This document shows positions 19,694 through 28,723 of a stretch of DNA of 48,948 nucleotides, piece after piece; the first letter of the stretch is position 1, and every line of letters starts with the position of its first letter. The stretch is taken from positions 326,101-375,048 of the forward strand of contig NMRA01000161.1 in the NCBI GenBank assembly GCA_002633005.1. The letters are read 5' to 3'. The notes beneath the pieces were generated by a model. The model ran no database searches and was not told the origin of the DNA. It saw only the letters and a list, made by a program, of their open reading frames with translations. The stretch is from Phoronis australis. Lineage: Eukaryota > Phoronida > Phoronidae. Position numbers and translations under genes: made by a program.

Positions 19694-22600
19694 GTAAGTA
19701 TAACCGGTAAGCATTTTGTTATTTTTCAAGACATACCGTATATAAGGCCATGAACTTGCATGCTAAATACTGCGATTCTTCAAGGAACATTGTATATCAA
19801 GTGTGTGCTTGCATACATGTACATGTACACAGGTACTTATGCTTCGCATAAAGGCGCAGGCGTCTATTGCTTGTACAGGCTCATTTCTTAAGCTGGGTCG
19901 TACATGTATATCATTAAATGGTTCGTGATATACTGAATACACGTCAGCGTTTAGCGTTTTTAGCAGACAAGTTTCACTCACATAATATTTTAAGACTTTG
20001 ATCCTGAAATTTTCTCAACTGTTTCACATATATTCCCTTAAGATACGTGTCTGGGTAACATCATGTTGTAATCATATGAAACTTTGCAGACTCTGTGCAT
20101 TATGCACTGATCTCGAAAACAGTGTTAGGGGTTGTTATTTCAATGTTCCACGTCTGCATGGTAGGCTATGAAAATCAGAATTTAATGATTTTCGTGAAAA
20201 ATTCAAAACTGATTTGCATAAAACAAACACACAATGATGAGTTAAAAACATGGCAGCGTTTTTGAGAAACGTTTTACATTAAACGGCAGTTGATCATGTT
20301 ATTAAAAATGTAGTTTTGCTTTCAATGAATCTTCTTATTGTGTTGATTTTAATGAAATGGTTACGTGGTCCAAATAATGGGAAATAAGTAGAAAGTTAAA
20401 AATCAAATATCGGATAATGCACAGGGTCTTTGGACGAAGAGGCCTATTTTAGGACGTATTTCTTTGTAAACTGTGTTTGCCACAAACCCTAGTACCGGTA
20501 GTGTCTTCATTAGCGCCACCTGGGGAATATCGAGTCACCTATAAATCGTCTTTTCCAAAACATTTTTATTTTTAAGGGAAAGCGTGCAATGGAGGGGTCT
20601 ACATTTATGATGCTACTAACGACATTATGTCTCCGAATTATCCAGATGTCTACCCGAACCACCTGATGTGTTCATGGTGGATACGAGCTCCTGAGGGAAA
20701 GGTGAGATAAGGAATTACCCGTATGGTCACATTTCAAATTGTGGCTAATATGGAAAAAGCAAATGATAGCAAAGAAAAATGCTATGAAAATTAAAGACTA
20801 TTTCCAAATTCAGATATGGAACTTTAAGTATGAAAGCAGATCCGTGTACGAGGTATAAACAGTAGGCGAACAAGTCGTTTACTATTCGGCAGCTACCTAC
20901 TACTATCAGGAACATCCTGGTATAACACCCCCATGCAAAATATTAAATTACTCCTGCCAATCACAAAGCGTGAACACAATCTAACCTTAAACTATGTCAG
21001 TGAAATGTAGAACTCTCACGACGAAAAGGTGTATCAGACATCCCATCCGCCGTCGGACCGGACGGCATGTGAAGCTTTCTCAATGCTCGATCATGACTGG
21101 ACAATTAAATTAAAACGTCGTCCGTAACCACCAGAATGCCAACCACAATCACTGCCTTAAGTTGCTGTGGAATAGCATAATCTCACTCCTTGGTAGAGAG
21201 AGAGGGGAGGGGAAGGCAGAAGAGGAGGGAGAGCTGCAGAAAAAAAAATCAAAAAAGTTGTGCTGAAAAACGGCAAGACCAGTGCCAGGATTATAGAGCT
21301 GACTCGGCTTTAACCTTTAGAAAACTCTGAACAGTTGTGTCATCACTTGATTTTATGGTACTTGCTAATTAACATCTGGGCAAAGCTTGGAAAGACTGTG
21401 GTTTATATACTCACGGCACAGTATGGTACTAAATCGGCCTTGCAAAAAGGTTTGCATTTATGTACACGCCATGGACGTAACTGAAATTTCTATATCTGCA
21501 GGTAATCACTGGTAGTGTACTGTCTCTCGACATAGAAGCTGTTGCGAGTAGTTGTCCCTACGACTACATGGCGCTTTTCAGCGACAGGCTCTACTGTAAA
21601 TTGTGCGGTCGATCGACGAATGTGCTTAATTTCACCACTCCAACAAATTACCTCAACGTCTACCTTTTCACTGACGCTGCTTATCAGAAGCAGGGATTTC
21701 ATATTAAATACAATTTTGGTAAGTGTGTAGGTAGATGCCATATATGAATGTTTTGTTGGTTACCAAGTATTGCCCTTTTATCGTTTTTTGTCGTTACTCA
21801 ATTTACATTTGACTTCTGGAGTTTTCAGTTTGTTATCGGTGGGTGTCCAGGCTAAAAACGTTGGCTTGACGCGAACAACCGTCTTATGGGCCAAGTATGC
21901 ACTCAAACGATAAGGAAATGCCATTTCACAACCCAACAATAATATGTTTCGACGAGTGACACCCAAAATTTATCAACTTTCTCAAATCAAGTTGAAATAT
22001 GTAAATTAAGCTTCCAAGTCTTGCTGGCATCAACATATTTGTTCATTTAGTTAACATTACTAGGATACAGAATCATCATGGAATCAACTGTGTCGGTGGA
22101 CGATAAGAACAGTCGTATTCTTGTTGAGCAGTGAAACAAATAGTAACCCAAACCTGCGATACTGTTGGGCATACTCCCTTTCTGTGGACACCATTATCGT
22201 TTCAGAAAAAAACTACGCTGCGTCGTCATCATTGTCACTGAACTCTACGATCAGCGACAGTTCGTGTCCAATTAAGATGTCCGCGCTGTTGCCAACCCCC
22301 ATTACGAATTACACAGAAGCCACGCGGCTAGTTCGTCTGCAGACAACTACTGGCGCACAGACAAACAGTAGTCAACCAGCGACAGGGCTTCACACTATTA
22401 AGCCTTTACATACTACTTCGTCAATTGTAACTAACCAACCGGAACCGGAAACAGAGTCCACCGAGGCACCAGGGTCTACAGAATCGAGATGGACCAATAG
22501 CGGTAAGCCAAGAGAAAATACCGTTGCCTAGCGGGATAAGGGACCGCTTCCTTTACTCAAGGACGTGGGTTCGATTCCCGCTAGGACAAACTGTTACACT

Positions 22601-25600
22601 TTGAGTCAGGTATCTAGCTGCTCACCTGGGTTTTAATTATATCTAGTAGCGTAAAAACGGTTCCACTTGAGCGGCCTGGACAGGTCTGGTGAGAACTAAG
22701 TTGTACACTGTACAAGACAGCTTGCAATTATTTTTCAATGGAAACTTAAATTTTCTTGTTGGTCATTTCCTACGGAAATGCAGCTTATTACCATTACTGC
22801 AGTTTACAATAGCTATGGGTCTGTAGCAGTAAACAGGCATTCGATACCTGGAGTTTTGTTATCAGTTGACTGGCGTCCACAGTTTTCCTCTTTAGGGTTT
22901 CAGATTTGATTTTTATCTGTCATACCGGCGGCGGATCTACATATTTAGGGGCCTGTGGCCGGTTGCATGTAGCACACCCACTGAGGACTCAAATGTGTTC
23001 CCTACATTTTCAGAGAATTTGCGGTCTTGGTGCAAACACTTATTAGTCCTTCTTATGCTATGTTATCTTTATTTCTACGCTAAGTGTTAGCTTTGATACA
23101 TATAGATAATACGTTGGGGTATATATACCATCGAAAGTAAATATGAACCTTTCATCCCACCCCCACAATTTAAGCATCGTGTGTATTTTCATTGAAATAA
23201 GATTTGGTCTTCAGACATAAGCAAACAATTCGAAAATGCAGGGGAGACCAAGGAGTGTTGAGCCATTTTTTCTTGGGTGACATTTTCATGACTATGCTGT
23301 GTTATAAAGCGATAAAGTCATCTGAAGCCAAAAGTAGCTCTGTATCGTCATCTATTTTGGTTAACAATATTTTTCAAATGGCTCAAGGAGAATTGAGCTC
23401 ACAAACTCCTACACCTTTGCATATAATGGATGAGTTTTGAAGAGCAGTTACAATAGAAAAATGCTCTGTGCCTATTGTGCTTGTGAACACCTCTAAAAAG
23501 TTTGAAAATGTGTGTTTACTCGTCCGTGTTTTCATTGCTTTTGGTTAAATTAAACCGTGGTGTATACCAATAGGAAACTCAGTCATTCCCTTTCCAACAA
23601 TACCGCGATTTTCAATAAATTTTCGACAAGCCCAGTAAATTTGCTGCCAAAGAGGACTTGGTTTCAAAGTAAATGTTGTAGTTTCCCTGTTTTTGCCAAG
23701 CAGTGTAATCACCTGTGATGTACTGGTAATTAACACCGGCCCTAAACACCAAATTTGTGAGACAGTGAATGATAGCATGGAACTCTTGCTGTTAGCAGGC
23801 TCATTATGAATCGCAATTATGCAAATTGTGTTTGGAGTGCCTAGTTTGGCGATTTCTTCAAATGCTAAAGTCCGGTGTTCTGGCTGCAGGTACATGTATG
23901 CCGCATTTGTCTAATACAAAGAAGGCCCGAGCTATTGGACATGGTTATGCTGGTGTTTGCACAGTGTGAATCCAGCCCATAACTTGTTGCAGAGGCTGTA
24001 TGTTCAAACGTATTATTGGCGTTATAATTCACTTCCCTTGAAGTTTGAAGTTTGTCCTGTTTAGAAATATGTATCGATTGTGGGCCGGAAGCCAACATTG
24101 AATCCTACAGCTCATTTTTAAATCACGCATGTAGTGAAATTCATTTGCAATAATATTTTCCGATGTATCAAGTGACGTCCATGATTAATCAGTGGTTGTT
24201 ATCAAAATTCAATATGATTTTTCCAAAAACATCTATGTCCAGCATGCTGTTTAAAATGGATCCACATTAAGCGGTGTTATAAGAATTGTCATCGACGGTA
24301 TGTTGTTTTGCAACAGAAATAAAAAGAGGTTAGGTAGCAATCGATAAAAACCGATCCGAATGATCTTGGAAATACTTTCGAAGTTGGGAAAACATTGTAT
24401 TTTCAATACTGTCCGTCAATAACTAGACGATTTTAAGGTTATTGGACAAATAAACCAGGTCCAGAAGCTAAAAAAAATTTCGTAAATTAATATTTGAACT
24501 CTGGATTTTCGCCATCAATAAAGCATCAATTTATTTGCATTTCAGGAATAGAAATCTCTGACATCCGCTGTGACTCCTACTCTATTGAACTTGAAGTCTC
24601 TGCTACCCCATCTTTCCCTGTGAAGAGACTCAGGGAAGCTACTCTAGCCGATCCTCTCTGTTCATATGTTAACGTATCTGGTAACAAAGTAGTGTTCCGA
24701 ACACCTCTCGACGGTTGCTCTACTCGCCGACTGGTAAGCATGCTTTTTGACGTACCTTGTATTCGAACTATGTAGAGGTATTCTTTTTGCCATTTTTATT
24801 TTAATTTTATTTCTTACTTGTTAGTTGCTGCTGTTGTGTTCTGGCAGACGTGGAAACCAGAGTTCAAATATTCACGATAGATATTTTAAAAGTAGACCAA
24901 TAAATTGACAAAACACCACTTTTATCGACAAATAACTGCAGCTAGAGGGAATTGTATTTGAAAATGGATCCGTGCATTTTTAGTGAGTCTTTACATTTCT
25001 CTTATCTTATAACGCATCAATAAAGATGCCGCATAATCGTAAAAACAATAACTCTAGAATTGTAATGCTTATTACCGTTAGGTTGACCTCAATTTGTTTC
25101 TCATCTAAAGTCATGGTGAACCTTATTGACGCTTATTTAATCAAATATCCACAATTCTATAGATTTTAACTCAGTAAAACTGTATATTTTCGGAATGTGG
25201 AAAGACTGAAGAATTTGAATTTTGATTTTTTTACAAATCAGTCATTAGTTAAGACACGTGGCCATGTTGTTTTAGTAAAATTTAGCAAAAAAGAATGGTA
25301 CATTGATGCCAATCAAGAGTGTCAGCAACATGATCAAATTTTATTTGATGTAAATGCTCATGTTGAGATCTCAACACTGTTAAGTTTTCTAAAATTTGAT
25401 TTCTTTTTCCTTCTATGCGTACTTGTGAACTAAATATCTACAAAACTATAGATTTTAACTGTGTAAAATTATACATTTAAGAAAGGAGAAATCCTGAAGA
25501 GTTTGACACCTTTATCTTCCTACCAATATGTCATTAGTTTGGTGAGGGGACCTTATCTTTTTTATTAAAAATTAGCAAAAAAGAAATTTACATTGAATCA

Positions 25601-28600
25601 ATAATCCATTCCGATTTGTTCGACGTAAATGTTAAAGGTGATATCTCAAAAATGGTGTTTAGTTTTCTAAAACATCATTTCGTTTGCGTTTCAGAAAGCT
25701 TGTGATTTTCCCATGAAAACAATACAAGACACATTTCTAAAAGAGGTACAAAACGTGCAAAAGTGGGACATTTTAAACGTATTTGCTGACATTGTTTTAG
25801 AGAACAATGTATAAAATATAGTATCTAAAGATTCACACCAATGCGGAAAGCCATTTCTGACACGTGATGCACTGAATTTAGACAAATTTCCATGGTCATA
25901 CAAAAGCATAAGTTAGAAGTCTTTCCTGAGCTTGAGAAGTCAAATTTCTGTTGCTAGACAAAACATGATGAAAGTCATTGAATTCGTCGACATAATGCGG
26001 TGAACGGAATAAGCTGGTTCCTTAAACGGACAAACCTCTTAATCTGGATGGATCATTGCAACTTAACACATTGGTGAATTCCACAATAGCGGCTCGTAAG
26101 TGACGTATACTGTGACCCATTGTGTGCATGTTTGACTCAGTGCGTCATTTTTGAATGACTGATAGGTCAACAGTAACAACATAGGGTAGTGTATGGCAGA
26201 CTGAGAATGCATAACTATTTGATTCTGTTGTCTTAGGAAAGAATCGACGCCATCATGTATGTAAATGAGTTGGTGATTCGTGAACCAAACCTTCCCGGAG
26301 CAGTGATCAATCGCCGCAAAGATCTCCATGTACAAATTCCTTTCGAATGCATTATGCCACGTTTAGCGCACGGAGTTCAGTCTTACAAAGTAGCATACGC
26401 CGGAACTCAATCCCCCGTGATCTCAAGGGGAGAATACTCACTCAGCATCGAGTTCTACACAGACAGCGACTACCAACATAAGGTCAGGAGCTTCCCATTC
26501 ATCATTGATATCGATGACGACCTCTACATAAAGTTGCGACTCATGTCAGCTGACATGTCTCTGAAGCTTGCTCCGCGTGAATGCTGGGCCACGCCCACTG
26601 CGTCTCCGAATGGCACGAGCTACCCTCTAATTGTCAACAGGTACAACGCAAGTTTTCACAAGCAACTGAGGAAAATCAGTTGTTTTGTGAAAGCAAAATG
26701 AACTGCTCCATTGACTTAGTAATTATCGGTATTTCTTGAACGTAACCGATTGCCATACAAAATGACAAAAATGTCGTTTTCATGCATTTTTTGAAAGTTT
26801 TTATACCACCAGTGAGCTCGATTGGTAATGATAAAGTTCATGTACTTCTCTTAAAATCTTAGGCGTTAACGTGAATGATAGAAAAAGTAACTCCTCATCC
26901 AATAAACCACTTTTGACGTTCCACACAAAATACAGAAAAACAAAGTCAAATACTGGATACCTGAATTTATCCCATACACGTTGAATCTTTAGAGGAAAAT
27001 ATGGCCATGTAATAAAGTTTTCCGTATTTACCTCCCGCACTACTTCAACAGTGACCTGTGACATGGAAAGTTCAAAAGGTAGGGCAATGTCGACTCGACG
27101 TCATTAGCCGGTTAGATCATCAAACTTTCGGAAGATTGTTTAAAGTAAAACAATTGCAGCAGTGTAAATAACACTCAACATGCAATCAGGTCTCAGTTGT
27201 AACATCTGGAACAGGACTGTTAATTACGTAACAGTTTTATCTCACTTTTCATTTGCTAAATACATGTACTATATCGTCTGCAACTCAGGCGCCGAGTCCT
27301 CGGTAACTACAATATCAAATAATGTTTTTATACTGTATAACTATTTTCAGGAGATGTTACAAGTTCAGTGCAAAGTTGCCCTTGTTTTCATTTCTGTTTT
27401 CTCTTTTCAAGAAATAAATCGTTACATTGAAAACTGCTTCTTTTGCTAGAGAAAACTTGCTGCCTAACGCGCAAGCACATACATGTACAAATAGGACGTG
27501 ATCCGTCATGTTAACAGTCTAATCTGTGAAAAAAGTGAAAGAAACTTAGGAATTCGAAGCGTATGGGATAAATACAAAACGTACCTCGATTGGCATAGAT
27601 GAAGTAATATCCCACGCCACTCTCGGTAAGTTTTGTGTACGTGTATGTGATTACTTGGGTTATCGACTCACGGACTTCAGCTTGGCTAGTTTTGTCGTCA
27701 TTGTTATGGCCAATAGCTGGCGGTTATCCAGACGAGACGGCGTCTAGGTCAGGACACTATCACATAATTGTGGCAGATGGAACACTGCAGACTGGCTCTC
27801 GATGCGTTGATGGAGGGCTTCTTTGGCACGCCTTCTGAACCAATCCTCCTCATATTCTACGACAGTGCCATCATCAGTATTAAAATCGTGTCCTACTGAA
27901 GTCCGTGAGAGACGGACGCAACGTCCCTATCAAGTAACCAAACTCCAATTGACTCAGTTTCTGTTACCTCAACCAGATTATCAAAACTCTCATGCTTTTG
28001 TCCCATGACACACATTCTATCACCACACAAGTACAATGTATCTACAACATAACTGAATTAAAGGTTTAGTCAGCAGAACATATATTTTGACATGATTTGT
28101 ACGTGATAATGATTTGAACGATCAGTCTTTATGAAAATTGGTTTAATTGTATTATGGAAATACACATTAGATATAGTCTGTGTGTTTTTAGATGCATATC
28201 TGACCCAACGGTGTCAATCAACCTGGCCGAATCTAACATCAACGAGTACAGATTCTCTCTGCATTCTTTTGAGTTTATGGGCTCCAGTGACGTCTTTATC
28301 CATTGCACTGCTATTGTGTGTGATCTGCGTGATGTGGACGGTGGATGCCGCCGAAGTTGCGACCGGAGTAGAAGACGACGATCGACTCAGCTGTTTAAGG
28401 ATAGGGTTGAACTTCTCCAAGGACCGCTGGTATTGCTCTACGATGGTAAGCTAATAGAAAAATCCTAGACACATTATATAAGAACATTTCCCCTTTTTCT
28501 TGGTTACATTACTCAATTTTTCCGTCCAAATCCTGTAGTCTGCAACGCCAACGTGAACAATTTTTATAAACTGGACAAATATCCGTGGATGTGTGATCTG

Positions 28601-28723
28601 AAATGCTGTGCCTTCCCAGCAAAACGTGCCTGGTTTCAAAAACTAGATCACGCGATTTCTTATCTCCATGACAAAAAAGAGATCTATCGCAGTCTTGTCG
28701 CTGGTTCCCTTCGTGTCCGCTAA
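19621..28723 (+). CDS. CUB - mucin-like linker - ZP domain protein (spliced, 8 exons)
   Basis: Reconstructed exons: 19621-19693, 20577-20701, 21502-21718, 22206-22502, 24546-24733, 26237-26640, 28192-28445 and 28539-28723. All junctions are GT/AG, phases agree (1,0,1,1,0,2,1) and the total of 1,743 nt gives 580 residues. Residues about 1-24 form a signal peptide, 27-138 a CUB domain, 139-237 a Ser/Thr/Pro-rich linker with N-glycosylation sequons, and 238-498 a ZP module with ten cysteines. A furin-type RSRRRR lies at 493-498, then a hydrophobic VELLQGPLVLLYD that resembles the patch controlling ZP polymerisation. ZP modules polymerise into extracellular filaments; CUB domains bind protein or sugar ligands, often with calcium. 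This points to a secreted or apical-surface filament or mucus-associated protein. The architecture resembles CUB-and-ZP family proteins. Unusually, no membrane anchor follows the furin site in this model; the last exon is the weakest part. Confidence 0.85.
20511..20523 (-). promoter_or_regulatory. CTCF-like motif in intron 1
   Basis: The plus strand reads TAGCGCCACCTGG; the reverse complement, CCAGGTGGCGCTA, is a close match to the animal CTCF core. It lies about 55 bp before exon 2. Motif match only. Confidence 0.35.
20577..20701 (+). CDS. CUB-ZP gene exon 2: first half of CUB
   Basis: Acceptor TTTTTAAG, donor GTGAGA. The peptide contains ACNGGVYIYDATNDIMSPNY, then P-x2-YPNH, C-S-W-W and I-x-AP-x-GK. 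This matches the CUB start: Cys, GG, SPNYP, YP, CxW, AP-G. Enters in phase 1 and leaves in phase 0. Confidence 0.95.
21502..21718 (+). CDS. CUB-ZP gene exon 3: second half of CUB
   Basis: Acceptor TATCTGCAG, donor GTAAGT. The peptide holds SLDIEAVASSCPYDYMALFS, CKLCG and FTDAAYQKQGFHIKYNF, the expected CUB second half (C-x-YD, cysteine before the last strands, D-x-GF-x-Y). The Asp in YDY and the Asp in FTD fit calcium-coordinating positions of calcium-binding CUBs. Unusual: the fourth cysteine is doubled (YCKLC), leaving an odd cysteine. Exits in phase 1. The antisense frame at 21490-21741 is a shadow. Confidence 0.95.
22206..22502 (+). CDS. CUB-ZP gene exon 4: mucin-like Ser/Thr-rich linker
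   Basis: Acceptor ATTATCGTTTCAG, donor GTAAGC, 297 nt, phase 1 at both ends. The peptide is rich in Ser, Thr and Pro (for example SSSLSLNSTISDSS and TESTEAPGSTESRW) with sequons NST, NYT and NSS. Likely an extended O-glycosylated spacer between CUB and ZP. The frame is also open upstream to 22121, but only the 22206 start follows a good acceptor in the right phase. Being phase 1-1, it could be skipped without breaking the frame. Confidence 0.85.
22524..22587 (+). mobile_element. tRNA-derived repeat (SINE-like head) in intron 4
   Basis: A box A-like TAGCGGGATAAGG (22529-22541) and a consensus box B GGTTCGATTCC (22568-22578) are spaced as in a tRNA gene. GCGG/CCGC can form a D stem, TCCT/AGGA an anticodon stem and GTGGG/CCCGC a T stem, while the acceptor stem pairs only partly. 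The two positions between acceptor and D stem are missing, so this is not an intact tRNA gene. The SINE body may run on to about 22740. It begins 21 bp after the exon 4 donor. Confidence 0.55.
23545..24098 (-). other. Pair of overlapping antisense frames in intron 4
   Basis: Minus-strand frames of 77 (23865-24098) and 116 codons (23545-23895) overlap in different frames and could be one older frame broken by a shift near the ACATGTAC repeat at 23891. No domain was recognised. Lengths are near the chance limit. Possibly a decayed mobile-element or retrogene fragment, possibly nothing. Confidence 0.2.
24546..24733 (+). CDS. CUB-ZP gene exon 5: ZP-N part 1
   Basis: Acceptor TTGCATTTCAG, donor GTAAGC. 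The peptide starts GIEISDIRCDSYSIELEVSA and contains LADPLCSYVNV and DGCSTRR. This is the standard ZP-N opening: first Cys before an amphipathic strand, the DP-x-C motif, and C-x-T in place of CGT. Three of the four ZP-N cysteines are here. Enters in phase 1, leaves in phase 0. Confidence 0.92.
25146..25692 (+). repeat. Diverged tandem duplication in intron 5
   Basis: Two successive AT-rich units, about 25146-25432 and 25433-25692, share the order CTATAGATTTTAACT, a CTGAAGA-TTTGA segment, GTCATTAGTT, AAAATTAGCAAAAAAGAA, GATATCTCAA/GAGATCTCAA and TAGTTTTCTAAAA. They are clearly related but well diverged. No coding function seen; the 78-codon frame at 25197-25433 lies in unit 1 and is not conserved in unit 2. 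Confidence 0.75.
26237..26640 (+). CDS. CUB-ZP gene exon 6: ZP-N end and ZP-C start
   Basis: Acceptor GTTGTCTTAG, donor GTACAA, 404 nt, phase 0 in and 2 out. Begins ERIDAIMYVNELVIREP (the I-Y-x-N strand of ZP) and continues through VINRRKDLHVQIPFEC (the R-x5-I-x-F-x-C motif) and DDLYIKLRL to the ZP-C motif ECWATPTASPNGTSYPLIVN. The frame runs on past the donor to a stop at 26701, but ending at LIVN is where ZP proteins continue with the next cysteine, supplied by exon 7. Confidence 0.93.
27550..27640. mobile_element. Foldback element, collapsed copy 2, in intron 6
   Basis: GGAATTCGAAGCGTATGGGA to GAAGTAATATCCCA matches the reverse complement of the right arm of the element at 17677-17875. 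It is followed at once by CGCCACTCTCGGTAAGTTTTG, the reverse complement of part of the left arm. Arms abut, so the loop has been lost. Confidence 0.7.
27667..27909. repeat. 14-bp perfect inverted repeat with GC-rich interior
   Basis: CTCACGGACTTCAG (27667-27680) and CTGAAGTCCGTGAG (27896-27909) flank about 215 bp that is more GC-rich than the rest of intron 6. Weaker similarity continues outside the arms (TTACTTG / CAAGTAA). This is probably a small inserted element adjoining the foldback copy. Frames inside show no domain. Confidence 0.5.
28192..28445 (+). CDS. CUB-ZP gene exon 7: ZP-C core, furin site, hydrophobic patch
   Basis: Acceptor TGTGTTTTTAG, donor GTAAGC. The peptide starts RCISDPTVSINL and has FSLHSFEFMGSSDVFIHCTA, IVCDLRDVDGGCRRSC and DRSRRRRSTQLF. 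The pattern C-x2-DP, F-x-F, C-x4-C and C-x3-C is the ZP-C cysteine layout (six cysteines with exon 6). Convertases would cut after the Arg cluster at residues 493-498. The following VELLQGPLVLLYD resembles the hydrophobic patch released on activation of ZP polymerisation. Other frames here are shadows. Confidence 0.92.
28539..28723 (+). CDS. CUB-ZP gene exon 8, tentative terminal exon
   Basis: After a 93-bp intron, acceptor CCGTCCAAATCCTGTAG opens, in exactly the needed phase 1, a frame of 61 codons ending at TAA 28721-28723. The peptide includes VCNANVNNFYKLDKYPWMCD, then C-C and a Lys/Arg-rich tail. It is neither a membrane segment nor a known domain. No AATAAA follows closely. The alternative is that exon 7 splices to a distant exon carrying a membrane anchor; the candidate at 31102 also accepts phase 1. 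Confidence 0.4.

Noticed and set aside
22121-22205. Start of the mucin-like exon at the first ATG-like codon
   Set aside because: No acceptor there in the right phase; 22206 follows a good acceptor and matches phase 1 from exon 3.
22524-22587. Functional tRNA gene
   Set aside because: Acceptor stem mismatches and missing positions between acceptor and D stem; better explained as a tRNA-derived repeat.
26641-26701. Extension of CUB-ZP exon 6 to its in-frame stop at 26701
   Set aside because: It would truncate ZP-C right before the next conserved cysteine, which exon 7 supplies in the correct phase.
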